A stretch of 64,000 nucleotides of DNA from Paracoccaceae bacterium (GCA_019429405.1 JAHYIZ010000002.1:92733-156732); one strand, 5' to 3'; shown: positions 37,309 to 47,004, numbered from the stretch's first letter. The notes: generated by a model not told the origin, from the sequence alone. Numbers and translations: made by a program.

Positions 37309-37926
37309 TTATCCCCCCATGAACCCGGTGCCGCGCAGGCCGTCGAGAATGAACTGTGTCGCCAGCGCCGCCAGCAGCATGCCCAAAAGCCGTGTCACGA
37401 CCATGGTGCCGGTGCGCCCGAGCGCGCGCTCGATAGGTGCTGCGGCGAGGAACAGGGCGAATACCAGAACCAGCACCGCCGCCATTGCCAGATGCACCAC
37501 CAGCACGCCCGACCAGCCATCCGCCTGCCCGGTCAGCAGAATCATCGTGGCCAGCGCCCCCGGCCCCGCGATCAGCGGGGTGGCAAGCGGAAACACCGAA
37601 GGGTCGTCATCATGGCTTGGGTGCTGGCCTTCGCGCCGCTGGGTGCGCCGCTCAAAGAGCATGTCGAGCGCGGTCAGAAACAGCAGCGCGCCGCCCGCGA
37701 TGCGAAACGCCGGCAGCGAAATGCCGACCGCGCCCAAAAGCCGGTCGCCCAGCAGGCCGAACAGCGTCATCAGCACCGCCGCGATCAGCACCGCGCGCAG
37801 GCCCGCGCGGCGCCGCGCCGCGGGGTCCATGCCGCCGGTCAACGCCACGAACAAGGGCGCCAGCCCGATCGGGTCAACGACCACGAACAGGGTGACAAGG
37901 GCGGTCAGGGCAAAGGTGGTTTCCAT
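37309..37926 (-). CDS. MarC family integral membrane protein
   Basis: 205-residue inner-membrane protein with six hydrophobic helices. The MarC pattern is clear at the start (TTFALTALVTLFVVVDPIGLAPLF), in AFRIAGGALLFLTALDML and in PLATPLIAGPGALATMIL. The family's transport role is unsettled. AAGGAG precedes the ATG. It is immediately followed by the retropepsin gene. Confidence 0.9.
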   Translation of the reverse strand: METTFALTALVTLFVVVDPIGLAPLFVALTGGMDPAARRRAGLRAVLIAAVLMTLFGLLGDRLLGAVGISLPAFRIAGGALLFLTALDMLFERRTQRREGQHPSHDDDPSVFPLATPLIAGPGALATMILLTGQADGWSGVLVVHLAMAAVLVLVFALFLAAAPIERALGRTGTMVVTRLLGMLLAALATQFILDGLRGTGFMGG

Positions 37927-38095
37927 CGGCGCTCCTTCAGACCCATAGCTGGCGCAGCGGGGCGCCCTTCGCAAGCGGCAGGCAGAAAAAAACCGCCCAT
38001 GCCGCGCAATGGGGCTTTGATTGGCGCGCGCTTGGCCATACATGAAAGCATATGCCGCGCGCCTGACCGGCGCGCGCAGCCAGGAGGATGAACGC

Positions 38096-38317
38096 ATGTT
38101 CAACAATATCGGCCCCTTGGGGCTTTTGCTGATTGCGGTAGTGGTGCTGGTGCTGTTCGGGCGTGGCAAGATTTCGTCGCTGATGGGCGAAGTTGGCAAG
38201 GGCATCACCTCGTTCAAGAAGGGCATCAAGGAAGGCAACGCTGAAATCGAAAGCGCCGCCTCACAGGCCGCGCGCGATGTGACGCCCGAGACCGAGAAGC
38301 CCAAGGATCAGGCCTGA
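38096..38317 (+). CDS. tatA: Twin-arginine translocase TatA
   Basis: Pore-forming Tat subunit of 73 residues. It has an N-terminal transmembrane helix ([20 protein letters not shown]), an amphipathic helix with the [16 protein letters not shown] hinge and an acidic, disordered tail. AGGAGG is well spaced before the ATG at 38096. First gene of tatABC. Confidence 0.94.
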   Translation: MFNNIGPLGLLLIAVVVLVLFGRGKISSLMGEVGKGITSFKKGIKEGNAEIESAASQAARDVTPETEKPKDQA

Positions 38318-38357
38318 GCACGGGTGCTTGTGACGGCGGCGCGGAAGCGGGGGCGGG

Positions 38358-38885
38358 ATGTTTGACATCGGCGGAAGCGAATTGCTGGTGATCGGCATTG
38401 TGGCGCTGATCGTGGTCGGGCCGAAAGACCTGCCCGGCATGTTCCGCACACTTGGCCGTTTCACCGCCAAGGCGCGCGGCATGGCCCGCGAGTTTTCGCG
38501 CGCCATGGAAGATGCGGCCGATGCCACCGGCATGCGCGAAACCGCCGATGACATCAAGAAGCTGACCTCAAAGAAGGCGCTCGGCCTCGACGAGTTGGAA
38601 GACGCGGCGACGGCGTTCGAGAAATGGGACCCCAAGCTCAAGGGCGGCTATACGCCCGGCCCGCTGCCAGACCCGAAGCCTGCGGCGCCCGCGGCCCCCG
38701 CCGCCGCAAAACAGGCCGCGAAGCCCGCCGAGAAACTGGCCACCGATGGCGCGGCATCTGCCCCGGCCACCGCGAAGGCGCCAGCCAAATCCGCCCGCCC
38801 CCCGAAAGCCGCGCCCGCGCAGGCAAAGCCCGTGCCACGCCCGCGCACGCCGCGCAAACCCGTTACCAAAGGGGATGACGCATGA
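38358..38885 (+). CDS. tatB: Twin-arginine translocase TatB
   Basis: Receptor subunit that works with TatC, 175 residues. N-terminal helix [20 protein letters not shown] carries the TatB-type Glu and the GPKDLP motif. An amphipathic helical stretch extends to about 95, and a long Ala/Pro/Lys tail follows. It overlaps tatC by four bases. Confidence 0.94.
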   Translation: MFDIGGSELLVIGIVALIVVGPKDLPGMFRTLGRFTAKARGMAREFSRAMEDAADATGMRETADDIKKLTSKKALGLDELEDAATAFEKWDPKLKGGYTPGPLPDPKPAAPAAPAAAKQAAKPAEKLATDGAASAPATAKAPAKSARPPKAAPAQAKPVPRPRTPRKPVTKGDDA

Positions 38886-39769
38886 GCGACGCCCAAGCTG
38901 ACGAGGTTGATGCCTCTGCCGCGCCGCTGATCGAACATCTGGCCGAGCTGCGCCGCCGCCTGATCTGGTCGGTTCTGGCCTTCACGGTGGCCATGCTGGC
39001 GTGCTTCACGGTCTGGAATCCGATCTTCAACTTCCTCACCCGCCCGATCTGCGCAGCACTTGGCGATCGTGGCCAGGATTGCGGCCTTGTGCTGATCAAG
39101 TTGCAGGAAGGCTTCTTTGTCGCCATCAGCATTTCGTTTCTGGGCGGTTTTGCGCTGTCGTTCCCGGTGATCGGCTACCAGATGTGGCGGTTCGTGGCGC
39201 CGGGGCTCTACAAATCGGAACGCGGCGCCTTCCTGCCGTTTCTGATTGCCTCGCCTGCAATGTTCGCGCTGGGCGCGGCATTCGCCTATTTCATTATCCT
39301 GCCGATGGCCTTCACCTTCTTTCTCGGCTTTCAGCAAGGGCCGCTGTTGCCGGTTCCCCCCGAAGGTGCGGCGCCCGACATGGCGCCCATGGCCGAGGCG
39401 GGGATCGTGTTTCAGGGCTCGGTGCAGGAATACCTTGGCCTGACCATCAAGTTCATCCTGGCCTTCGGGCTCTGTTTTCAACTGCCGGTGCTGCTGACAC
39501 TGATGGGCAAGGCCGGGCTGGTCTCGGTCGCGTCGCTCCGGCGGATGCGGCGCTATGCGATGGTCGGCATTCTGGTGCTTGCGGCACTGGCGACCCCGCC
39601 CGATGTGATTTCGCAGGTGGTGCTTTTCGTCGTGGTCTATGGGCTTTACGAGGTCTCGATCTTCCTTGTGGCGCGGATCGAAAAGCTGCGCGAGGCGCGG
39701 CTGCGCGCCGAAGGGCTCTGGGTTGACGATGAAGACGACGCGGCCGAGCCGGACGAGGCGCCAAAGTGA
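38882..39769 (+). CDS. tatC: Twin-arginine translocase TatC
   Basis: Polytopic receptor that binds the twin-arginine signal, 295 residues with six helices. It starts with the conserved cytosolic [16 protein letters not shown] and has [20 protein letters not shown] and the ending [17 protein letters not shown]. It overlaps tatB before and the ATPase gene after. Confidence 0.96.
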   Translation: MSDAQADEVDASAAPLIEHLAELRRRLIWSVLAFTVAMLACFTVWNPIFNFLTRPICAALGDRGQDCGLVLIKLQEGFFVAISISFLGGFALSFPVIGYQMWRFVAPGLYKSERGAFLPFLIASPAMFALGAAFAYFIILPMAFTFFLGFQQGPLLPVPPEGAAPDMAPMAEAGIVFQGSVQEYLGLTIKFILAFGLCFQLPVLLTLMGKAGLVSVASLRRMRRYAMVGILVLAALATPPDVISQVVLFVVVYGLYEVSIFLVARIEKLREARLRAEGLWVDDEDDAAEPDEAPK

Positions 39770-40605
39770 CCGATCCGCTCTTGCGCATCGCCGAAGCGCT
39801 GGAACGGCTGGCCCCCGCGCCCGCCCCCGCCCCTGATTTCGCTGCCGCCAGCGCCTTCGTGTGGCACACTGCCCCCGACCGGCTGGAACCCGTGGCGCAG
39901 GTTGCGCGCGTCGATCTGGCGCTGCTCGTGGGCATCGACCGGGCCCGCGACACGCTATTGACCAATACCGAGCAGTTCGCGCGCGGCCACGCCGCCAATA
40001 ACGCGCTTTTGTGGGGCGCGCGCGGCATGGGCAAATCGTCGCTGGTCAAGGCCGTGCACGCGGCGGTGCTGGCGCGCGGGCTGGCGCTGACACTGGTGGA
40101 ACTGGCGCGCGACGATCTGCCCTCGGTGCCGCGCCTGCTGGCGCATCTGCGCGCCGCCGCCCCGCGCCGCTTCGTGCTCTTTTGCGACGATCTGTCATTT
40201 TCAGCCGATGATCAGCATTACAAAAGCCTCAAGGCCGTGCTCGATGGCGGTATCGAGGGGCGCCCGGCGAATGTGCTCTTCTACGCCACCTCGAACCGCC
40301 GCCACCTGATGCCGCGCGAGATGATCGAGAACGAACGTTCCTCCGCGATCAATCCCGGCGAGGCTGTTGAGGAAAAGGTGTCGCTGTCAGACCGTTTCGG
40401 CCTCTGGCTCGGCTTTCATCCTTGCGGGCAGGATGACTACCTCGCGATGATCGCGGGCTATTGCGCGGCTTACGGCCTGGCGATCGACGCCGCCACGCTG
40501 CGCGCCGAGGCGATCGAATGGCAGGCCACGCGCGGTGCGCGCTCGGGCCGTGTCGCCTGGCAATATTTCACTGATCTGGCAGGGCGGCACGGGTTGGCGC
40601 TTTGA
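39766..40605 (+). CDS. DUF815-type AAA+ ATPase
   Basis: ATP-binding protein of 279 residues, DUF815 family. Walker A is GARGMGKSS (84-92), Walker B is [10 protein letters not shown] near 144, and the sensor region is [17 protein letters not shown]. The GTG start overlaps the tatC stop (GTGA), so it is translationally coupled to the Tat operon. The role is unknown. Confidence 0.88.
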   Translation: MTDPLLRIAEALERLAPAPAPAPDFAAASAFVWHTAPDRLEPVAQVARVDLALLVGIDRARDTLLTNTEQFARGHAANNALLWGARGMGKSSLVKAVHAAVLARGLALTLVELARDDLPSVPRLLAHLRAAAPRRFVLFCDDLSFSADDQHYKSLKAVLDGGIEGRPANVLFYATSNRRHLMPREMIENERSSAINPGEAVEEKVSLSDRFGLWLGFHPCGQDDYLAMIAGYCAAYGLAIDAATLRAEAIEWQATRGARSGRVAWQYFTDLAGRHGLAL

Positions 40606-40615
40606 TGCCGCAGCA

Positions 40616-40683
40616 GCCTCCGGCGGGGATATTTCTTTCCAAGGCAAGCCAATTGCCTTGGGTCAAATATCCCCGCCGGAGGC
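40616..40683. repeat. Long inverted repeat, full copy 2
   Basis: Outer arms are a perfect 19-bp inverted repeat: GCCTCCGGCGGGGATATTT (40616-40634) and its complement (40665-40683). The inner part carries CCAAGGCAA/TTGCCTTGG, as in the copy at 36647. It is located between the convergent ATPase and typA ends. Confidence 0.85.
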
Positions 40684-40701
40684 CAGCGACGGCGCGACCG
40701 G

Positions 40702-42519
40702 TCAGGCCGTTTTTGCGGCGCGTTTGCGCTCGTGTGGGTCAAGGAAGCGCTTGCGCATGCGGATCGCCTTGGGCGTGACCTCGACCAGCTCATCATCGTC
40801 GATATAGGCGATGGCGGCCTCAAGGCTCATGCGCACCGGGGTGGTCAGGCGCACCGCTTCGTCGGTGCCGCTGGCGCGCATGTTGGTCAGTTTCTTGCCC
40901 TTGAGCGGGTTCACGTCGAGGTCGTTCTCGCGGCTGTGCTCGCCGATGATCATGCCCTCGTAGACCTGTTCCTGCGCGCCGATGAACATTTTGCCCCGAT
41001 CTTCGAGGTTCCAGAGCGCGAAAGCCACCGAAACGCCCGCCTCCATCGACACCAGCACACCCTGGCGGCGGCCCTGGATCGGCCCCTTGTAGGGCGCCCA
41101 GCTGTGGAAGATGCGGTTCAGCACGCCGTTGCCGCGGGTGTCTGTCATGAACTCGCCCTGATAGCCGATCAGCCCGCGCGAGGGCACATGCGCCACGATC
41201 CGGGTCTTGCCGTGGCCTGCGGGCCGCATTTCGACCAGATCGCCCTTGCGGGTCGAGGTGAGCTTGTCGATCACCGCGCCCGAATACTCGTCATCGACAT
41301 CGATGATGACCTCTTCGATCGGTTCATGCCGCACACCGTCGATATCGCGAAAGATCACGCGCGGGCGCGAGATCGAAAGCTCGAACCCTTCGCGGCGCAT
41401 GTTCTCGATCAGCACGCCCATCTGCAATTCGCCGCGCCCGGAAACCACGAAAGCGTCGCCCGAGGGGGTATCTTCAACCTTGATCGCCACGTTCGATTCC
41501 GCCTCGCGCATCAGGCGGTCGCGGATCACACGGGACTGCACCTTGGAGCCATCGCGGCCCGCAAGCGGGCTGTCGTTGATGCCGAAGGTGACCGAAATCG
41601 TCGGCGGGTCGATCGGCTGCGCGGGCAGGGCGGTATCGAGCGAAAGATCACAGAGCGTGTCGGCGACGTTGGCTTTGGACATGCCCGCGACGGTGACGAT
41701 ATCGCCCGCTTCGGCCAGGTCGATCGCGGTCTGCGACAAGCCCCGGAAGGCGAGGATTTTGGAGACCCGGAACTGTTCGAGCTTTTCGCCGGTGCGGCTG
41801 AGCGCCTTCAGCGTATCGCCCACCTTCAGGCGGCCCGATTCGACGCGCCCGGTGAGGATGCGGCCGATGAACGGGTCGAGCCCGAGCGTGGTGGCCAGCA
41901 TGCGGAACGGCGCATCGCGGTGCGCGATCTGTTTGGGGGCTTCGACATGGGCCAGGATCAGATCGAACAGCGCCGACAGATCCTTGCGCGGGCCATCAAG
42001 CTCGCGGTCGGCCCAGCCGCCAATGCCCGAGGCGTAGATATGCGGGAAATCGAGTTGTTCATCGCTGGCGCCGAGGTTGGCGAAAAGGTCGAACACCTTG
42101 TTCAGCGCGCGGTCGGGTTCGGCTGCGGGTTTATCAACCTTGTTCAGCACCACGATGGGTTTGAGGCCCAGTGCCAGCGCCTTCGAGGTGACGAATTTGG
42201 TTTGCGGCATCGGGCCTTCGGCGGCATCGACCAGCAGGCAGACGCCATCGACCATGCTCAGAATGCGTTCCACCTCGCCGCCGAAATCGGCGTGGCCGGG
42301 GGTGTCGACGATGTTGATGCGCACGCCCTTCCATTCGACCGACGTGGCCTTGGCCAGAATCGTGATGCCGCGCTCGCGCTCGATATCATTGCTGTCCATC
42401 GCCCGCTCGGTCGTGGCCTGATTTTCGCGGTAGGTGCCCGACTGCTTCAGAAGCTCGTCAACCAGGGTGGTTTTGCCGTGGTCAACGTGCGCGATGATCG
42501 CGATATTGCGAAGGTCCAT
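40702..42519 (-). CDS. typA: Ribosome-associated GTPase TypA/BipA
   Basis: Translational GTPase of 605 residues that assists ribosome assembly and stress adaptation. G1 is AHVDHGKTT (10-18), switch II is [14 protein letters not shown], and NKVDKPAA is G4. EF-G-like domains follow, and the C-terminal segment GSMVVVMN-like region is replaced here by the usual TypA-specific domain ending [12 protein letters not shown]. The ATG at 42519 gives the conserved N-terminus [15 protein letters not shown]. Confidence 0.96.
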   Translation of the reverse strand: MDLRNIAIIAHVDHGKTTLVDELLKQSGTYRENQATTERAMDSNDIERERGITILAKATSVEWKGVRINIVDTPGHADFGGEVERILSMVDGVCLLVDAAEGPMPQTKFVTSKALALGLKPIVVLNKVDKPAAEPDRALNKVFDLFANLGASDEQLDFPHIYASGIGGWADRELDGPRKDLSALFDLILAHVEAPKQIAHRDAPFRMLATTLGLDPFIGRILTGRVESGRLKVGDTLKALSRTGEKLEQFRVSKILAFRGLSQTAIDLAEAGDIVTVAGMSKANVADTLCDLSLDTALPAQPIDPPTISVTFGINDSPLAGRDGSKVQSRVIRDRLMREAESNVAIKVEDTPSGDAFVVSGRGELQMGVLIENMRREGFELSISRPRVIFRDIDGVRHEPIEEVIIDVDDEYSGAVIDKLTSTRKGDLVEMRPAGHGKTRIVAHVPSRGLIGYQGEFMTDTRGNGVLNRIFHSWAPYKGPIQGRRQGVLVSMEAGVSVAFALWNLEDRGKMFIGAQEQVYEGMIIGEHSRENDLDVNPLKGKKLTNMRASGTDEAVRLTTPVRMSLEAAIAYIDDDELVEVTPKAIRMRKRFLDPHERKRAAKTA

Positions 42520-42620
42520 TTGATCCGCCAATTCAGTGCTGCGGGGCTGCGCATAGTCGATAGCGCGCCGCTTGGCCAGTCGAATGCGCGTGAAAGCGCG
42601 GCAAATCGGCGCGGGCTGCC

Positions 42621-43223
42621 TTATGCGGCGATGTAACGGTCGCGGCGATGGTTCATGGCGATCACGAGGTTGAGCACCAGCGCGCCGAGGAACGACCACG
42701 CCACGGTGTGCCACTCGCGCAACATCAGCGCCACGGAAAAGAGGCAGGCGTCGAAGATGAGCTGCGTCCAGCCGGCGCGAAAGCCGGTGCGGTCTTGCAG
42801 GTAGAGCGCCACGATGCCGACCCCGCCGAGGCTGGCGCCGTGGCGGAAAAGCGCGAGCAGGGCCGCGCCCGACATGAAGCCGATCATCACCGCGCCAAGC
42901 GCGGGGTTGAGATACGAAAAGCTGACCCAGTGCGGCATGAAGGCCGCAAGCAGCGAGACCAGCGCGACCGAGACAAAGGTCTTGAGCGTGAACACCCAGC
43001 CCATGCGGTGATAGCCGAGCCAGTAGAAGGGCAGGTTGACGGCAAAGAACACCGGCCCGAAGCCCCAGCCGCTGGCGTAGGAAATCAAGATGGCAAGCCC
43101 CGCCGTCTGGCCGGTGACAAAGCCCAGATGCGTCAGCATGACGATGCTGAAGGCGGCCATACCTGCGCCGTAAGCGATGCCTTGCGCGTCTTCAAGCGGG
43201 GTATGGTGGGTGGCGTCGGTCAT
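42621..43223 (-). CDS. YitT family membrane protein
   Basis: 200-residue inner-membrane protein with five to six hydrophobic helices, YitT/DUF161 type (GFVTGQTAGLAILISYASGW; SLGGVGIVALYLQDRTG). No catalytic residues are evident. It stands alone on the minus strand, divergent from a region with an intergenic repeat and a small ORF. Confidence 0.82.
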   Translation of the reverse strand: MTDATHHTPLEDAQGIAYGAGMAAFSIVMLTHLGFVTGQTAGLAILISYASGWGFGPVFFAVNLPFYWLGYHRMGWVFTLKTFVSVALVSLLAAFMPHWVSFSYLNPALGAVMIGFMSGAALLALFRHGASLGGVGIVALYLQDRTGFRAGWTQLIFDACLFSVALMLREWHTVAWSFLGALVLNLVIAMNHRRDRYIAA

Positions 43224-43247
43224 GCGGGGCCCGGTGCTTGGGGAAAG

Positions 43248-43303
43248 CCGGGGGTTTCACACCCCCGGACCCCCCGTGGGGTATTTCGGCAAAGAAGAAG
43301 ATG
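43248..43303. repeat. Intergenic palindromic repeat
   Basis: Perfect 8-bp hairpin CCGGGGGT/ACCCCCGG (43248-43268) followed by CCGTGGGGTATTTCGGCAAA and GAAGAAG. The GGTATTTCG.CAAAGAAGA tail is shared, in inverse orientation, with the copy at 60880. It lies in the 214-bp gap before the small ORF at 43438. Confidence 0.6.
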
Positions 43304-43437
43304 CAAGGGGCAGTGCTGTGGCGGGGGCGCAACAGGGCTGCCCGCGTCGGCCCCGCGCCGCGCGGGCTTTTCTTGGCGCGGCAAGCGGGCTGTGGCAATG
43401 GGCGGCACCTGGCACGCAGCAACAAGGGAGGCGTCAG

Positions 43438-43527
43438 ATGACCTATCACAACGTCTTCGCAGCGCGGGCCGGAACCAGCGCCACGGGATCGGATTTCGTG
43501 CGCTCGCTGATCGCCCGCCGCGGCTGA
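43438..43527 (+). CDS. Candidate 29-residue small protein
   Basis: ATG preceded by GGGAGG at 43427-43432. It encodes MTYHNVFAARAGTSATGSDF plus nine more residues ending in IARRG. There is no signal, no membrane helix and no recognised family. The strong ribosome site in an otherwise non-coding gap is the only support. It could be a small regulatory protein or a leader peptide. Confidence 0.4.
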   Translation: MTYHNVFAARAGTSATGSDFVRSLIARRG

Positions 43528-43683
43528 GGCACCCCTGGGGCTGACCACGCCCTGACCCCCCTGAACCAACCCTGCATTCCGCTATGGCGCGCGCGGCCCC
43601 CTGGCCGCCTGCGGTCTGCCATGCGGTTTGCGCGGCCCCCCCAACTGCAAGGAGCCGGCGCGCGCAAGCGGCCGGAGAACGCG

Positions 43684-43905
43684 ATGACACGACAGAATGC
43701 CTCTGAAAGGGCGCATGCCGCACAGCTGCTGCATGCGGTGATTGACGATTTGGGCCCCTGGCGCGTGCTGGCACATGCCCTGCGTGCGCTGGTGGCTGGG
43801 CGGGTGCGGCGGCGTGATGCGGCGCAGCTTTGCAACCATCTGCGCCGCGACATCGGCCTGCCGCCAAGTGCTGCACCCCCGACGGGGCGCGGCCAGCTCT
43901 GGTGA
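43684..43905 (+). CDS. Small DUF1127-like protein
   Basis: 73 residues. The helical N-terminus is AHAAQLLHAVIDDLGPWRVL. A basic stretch (AGRVRRRDAAQL) and LRRDIGLPP resemble the arginine-rich DUF1127 ending, in which small proteins of this type bind RNA or metabolites in other alphaproteobacteria. GGAG precedes the ATG. Assignment is tentative. Confidence 0.5.
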   Translation: MTRQNASERAHAAQLLHAVIDDLGPWRVLAHALRALVAGRVRRRDAAQLCNHLRRDIGLPPSAAPPTGRGQLW

Positions 43906-43915
43906 GCACAGCAAA

Positions 43916-43943
43916 GGGCCGGGGGCATCGCTGCCCCCGGCCC
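43916..43943. terminator. Hairpin terminator between DUF1127-like gene and icd
   Basis: Perfect 12-bp stem GGGCCGGGGGCA / TGCCCCCGGCCC with loop TCGC. On the minus strand it is followed by TTTGCTG, so it most likely ends the icd transcript 21 bp after its stop. It could also stop the plus-strand gene. Confidence 0.7.
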
Positions 43944-43964
43944 CATTGCAGTCTGGCGACCGCT

Positions 43965-45179
43965 TTAGCCCTTGAGCGCCTTGTTCAGATACTCATCGAC
44001 TTTTTCGAGATAGCCCATGGTGGTGAGCCACTTCTGATCGGGGCCGACCAGAAGCGCGAGGTCCTTGGTCATATGGCCGTCTTCCACCGCGTCCACGGTG
44101 ACCTTTTCGAGCGTGGTGGCAAAGCGCATCAGCGCCTCGTTGCCGTCGAGCTTGGCGCGGTGCTTCAGGCCGCCGGTCCAGGCGTAGATCGAGGCGATCG
44201 AGTTGGTGGAGGTCGCCTTGCCCTTTTGATGCTCGCGGTAGTGGCGGGTCACCGTGCCGTGGGCCGCTTCGGCCTCGACGGTCTGGCCATCGGGGGTCAT
44301 CAGCACCGAGGTCATCAGGCCGAGGCTGCCGAAGCCCTGCGCCACGGTATCTGATTGCACGTCGCCGTCGTAGTTCTTGCAGGCCCAGACGTAGCCGCCA
44401 GACCATTTCATGGCCGATGCCACCATGTCGTCGATCAGGCGGTGTTCGTAAGTGATGCCCGCCTTCTTGAACTTGTCTTCGAATTCCTCGGCATAGACCT
44501 GGGCGAACAGGTCCTTGAAGCGGCCGTCGTAGGCCTTGAGGATGGTGTTCTTGGTGGAAAGATACACCGGCCAGCCGAGGTTCAGGCCGTATTGCAGCGA
44601 GGCGCGGGCAAAGTCGATGATGCTGGCATCAAGGTTGTACATGCCCATCACCACCCCGGCCGAGGGCGCGTCATAGACGTCGCGCTCGATCACGGTGCCG
44701 TCTTCGCCGACGAATTTCAGCGTCAGCTTGCCTGCACCGGGGAAGCGGAAGTCTGTGGCCTTGTATTGGTCGCCAAAGGCGTGGCGGCCCATCACGATCG
44801 GCTTGGTCCAGCCCGGCACCAGACGCGGCACGTTTTTGCAGATGATCGGCTGACGGAAGATCACCCCGCCAAGGATGTTGCGCAGCGTGCCGTTGGGCGA
44901 TTTCCACATCTGCTTGAGGCCGAATTCTTCAACGCGGGCCTCATCGGGGGTGATGGTCGCACATTTCACGCCGACGCCGTATTTCTGAATCGCATGCGCC
45001 GCGTCGATGGTGATCTGGTCGTTGGTGCGGTCGCGTTCCTCGATGCCGAGGTCGTAATATTTCAGGTCGATGTCGAGATAGGGCAGGATCAGTTTCTTCT
45101 TGATGAAGTCCCAGATGATCCGGGTCATTTCGTCGCCGTCAAGCTCGACGACGGGGTTGGCTACCTTGATCTTGGTCAT
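43965..45179 (-). CDS. icd: NADP-dependent isocitrate dehydrogenase
   Basis: TCA-cycle enzyme converting isocitrate to 2-oxoglutarate, 404 residues. It is of the eukaryote-like type II NADP family: start [49 protein letters not shown] and [20 protein letters not shown] are diagnostic. It is monocistronic with its own hairpin terminator. Confidence 0.96.
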   Translation of the reverse strand: MTKIKVANPVVELDGDEMTRIIWDFIKKKLILPYLDIDLKYYDLGIEERDRTNDQITIDAAHAIQKYGVGVKCATITPDEARVEEFGLKQMWKSPNGTLRNILGGVIFRQPIICKNVPRLVPGWTKPIVMGRHAFGDQYKATDFRFPGAGKLTLKFVGEDGTVIERDVYDAPSAGVVMGMYNLDASIIDFARASLQYGLNLGWPVYLSTKNTILKAYDGRFKDLFAQVYAEEFEDKFKKAGITYEHRLIDDMVASAMKWSGGYVWACKNYDGDVQSDTVAQGFGSLGLMTSVLMTPDGQTVEAEAAHGTVTRHYREHQKGKATSTNSIASIYAWTGGLKHRAKLDGNEALMRFATTLEKVTVDAVEDGHMTKDLALLVGPDQKWLTTMGYLEKVDEYLNKALKG

Positions 45180-45282
45180 GGAGGCACCTTCGGGTTGGGG
45201 ATTCGTTGCCGCCTCATAGCCCAGTAAAGCGGCTATGGGAAGGGCGGTATGCTATTGCATACCGAAAATGCGCGTGATCGGC

Positions 45283-45873
45283 TCAGATCTCGGGAAAGGT
45301 GCTGCGCAACTGGCCGCGTACCCAGTGCCAGACCATCGGCGCGCCGCGCGCGACCTTGGCGCCCACGCGGGTTTCCAGTTGCGCGGCGGTGACCTTGTAT
45401 TCCTTCCAGGTGCCGCCGCCGCAGGCGAGGTTCTGCATCACCGGCTGCACCCGGTCGAGCGACCTGGCAAAGATGGCGTCGGCGCTTTCTGCCGCCTCGA
45501 ATTCTTGCCAGAGCGCCTTGAGGTCGGCGCCGATGCCCTTGGGCAGCAAGCCGAAAATGCGCTCGGCGGCGGCCGCTTCGCCAGCCTGAACCGCGGCGGA
45601 CCCATGCGCCTCGCCGTTTTGCGAATGAATCGGCACATCGCCCACGTCGATCTCCACCAGATCGTGCAGCACCAGCATGCGGACGACGCGGTTGATATCA
45701 ACCCCCGGTGCCGCCTGATCGGCCAGCACCAGCGCATAAAGCGCGAGGTGCCAGCTGTGCTCGCCCGAGTTCTCGCGCCGCGAGCCATCGGCCAAGGTGT
45801 TGGCGCGCAAGACCGACTTCAGCTTGTCGGCCTCCATCAGAAAAGCGAATTGCCGGGCCAGCCGGTCGTTCAA
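45283..45873 (-). CDS. HD-domain hydrolase (YfbR/HDDC2-like)
   Basis: 196 residues. The HD metal site is visible as ENSGEHSWHLAL near 34 and LVLHDLVEIDVGDVP near 67, the pattern of 5'-nucleotidase-like HD proteins. The TTG start at 45873 overlaps the upstream stop (TTGA) and gives the family N-terminus NDRLARQFAFLMEADKLK. The first ATG would lose the 12 residues before it. Confidence 0.85.
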   Translation of the reverse strand: MNDRLARQFAFLMEADKLKSVLRANTLADGSRRENSGEHSWHLALYALVLADQAAPGVDINRVVRMLVLHDLVEIDVGDVPIHSQNGEAHGSAAVQAGEAAAAERIFGLLPKGIGADLKALWQEFEAAESADAIFARSLDRVQPVMQNLACGGGTWKEYKVTAAQLETRVGAKVARGAPMVWHWVRGQLRSTFPEI

Positions 45874-46127
45874 CTCTCGCCGCCCTTCGGGGCTTCGGGC
45901 GCCGCGGCGCCAGCTTGAAGTGCGGCAACCGTGGTTTCCAGAAACTGCCGCCCGCGCCGCTCGGCCAGACGGATGCGGATCGAGGTCAGGAAGGTTTCCT
46001 GCATGGTCGGCGACGAGGTGCCCAGCACCTTGCCAACGTCGATATAGAGGCGGTCGCTGCCGGTCGCCTCCATCGCGTCAAGCGTATCTTCCGCCAGCTT
46101 GTCGGCAAGGTCTTCGAGCAGGCCCAT
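45870..46127 (-). CDS. Conserved hypothetical protein, 85 residues
   Basis: Unrecognised small cytosolic protein. The acidic helical start is GLLEDLADKLAEDTLDAMEA, followed by LYIDVGKVLGTSSPTMQETF, a basic helix (SIRIRLAERRGRQFL) and an Ala/Pro tail. It sits between hydrolase and HD genes with 5-bp and overlapping junctions, so it is co-translated. The function is unknown. Confidence 0.72.
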   Translation of the reverse strand: MGLLEDLADKLAEDTLDAMEATGSDRLYIDVGKVLGTSSPTMQETFLTSIRIRLAERRGRQFLETTVAALQAGAAAPEAPKGGES

Positions 46128-46132
46128 GGCGG

Positions 46133-46792
46133 TTACCGCGAGGCCTCGCCCAGTCGGCGGCGCACATAGGCCTGCACCGTCTCGATCATCGGCTTCATAT
46201 GCGCCTCTTCATCCTTGAAGAAGTGGTCAGCGCCCTCAACCTGTTCGTGGGTGATGGTGATACCCTTTTGCTCGCGCAGCTTGCCCACGAGGTTGGCGGT
46301 ATCCTTGGGGGGGGCGACGCGGTCGGCGGTGCCGTTGATGATCAGGCCCGACGCGGGGCAGGGCGCCAGAAACGAGAAATCATACATGTTGGCGGGCGGT
46401 GCCACCGAGATGAAGCCGGTAATCTCGGGGCGGCGCATCAGAAGTTGCATCCCGATCCAGGCGCCAAAGCTGAACCCCGCCACCCAGCAATGCTTGGAGT
46501 TGGGGTTGAGCGCTTGCAGGTAATCGAGCGCCGAGGCGGCATCGGAAAGCTCGCCCAGGCCCTGATCATACTCGCCCTGGCTGCGCCCGACGCCGCGAAA
46601 GTTGAAGCGCAGCACGGTAAAGCCGAGGCGATGAAAACTGTAGTGCAGGTTGTAGACAACCCGGTTGTTCATGGTGCCGCCAAACTGCGGATCGGGGTGC
46701 AGGATGATGGCAATCGGGGCGTCCCGTGCCCCATTGGGGTGGTAGCGCCCTTCAAGGCGGCCTTCGGGACCGGGAAAGATGACTTCGGGCAT
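46133..46792 (-). CDS. Alpha/beta hydrolase
   Basis: 219-residue cytosolic hydrolase of the small dienelactone-hydrolase/YfhR-like type. The catalytic triad is readable as Ser108 (GFSFGAW), Asp157 (NGTADRVAPP) and His190 (GADHFF). HPDPQFGGTMNNRVVY is family-typical. The substrate is unknown. It is first in a three-gene minus-strand operon, divergent from iscR. Confidence 0.88.
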   Translation of the reverse strand: MPEVIFPGPEGRLEGRYHPNGARDAPIAIILHPDPQFGGTMNNRVVYNLHYSFHRLGFTVLRFNFRGVGRSQGEYDQGLGELSDAASALDYLQALNPNSKHCWVAGFSFGAWIGMQLLMRRPEITGFISVAPPANMYDFSFLAPCPASGLIINGTADRVAPPKDTANLVGKLREQKGITITHEQVEGADHFFKDEEAHMKPMIETVQAYVRRRLGEASR

Positions 46793-46828
46793 GCGCGTCG
46801 CCAGTTCAGGTTGGGGTGGAGCGAAAAC

Positions 46829-46857
46829 TTGACGAAATCACTCAGTTACCCTAGATC
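46829..46857 (+). promoter_or_regulatory. Promoter of the iscR-suf operon
   Basis: TTGACG (46829-46834), a 17-bp spacer and TAGATC (46852-46857) form a sigma-70-like promoter 148 bp before iscR. The spacer and its flanks (AAATCACTCAGTTACCC) are AT-rich relative to the surroundings and are the natural place for IscR or iron-dependent repression. The operator itself is not proven. Confidence 0.5.
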
Positions 46858-47004
46858 GATTGCGGGAGCCGCCCGTAAAGGGCGGGCCGCCGGATGGAAA
46901 TGAGTTAAGCAGCCTTCCGTGCAAGGTCAATGCTCTGCTAAAGGAAGTTGGGTCCGGATCGGCAGTCCGGCAGCCCCGAAACCCGCAGAGTTCAGGAGGC
47001 GCGC

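Noticed and set aside
40732..42636. Open frame of 634 codons antisense to typA
   Set aside because: typA is unmistakable; the antisense frame is a codon-bias shadow without family features.
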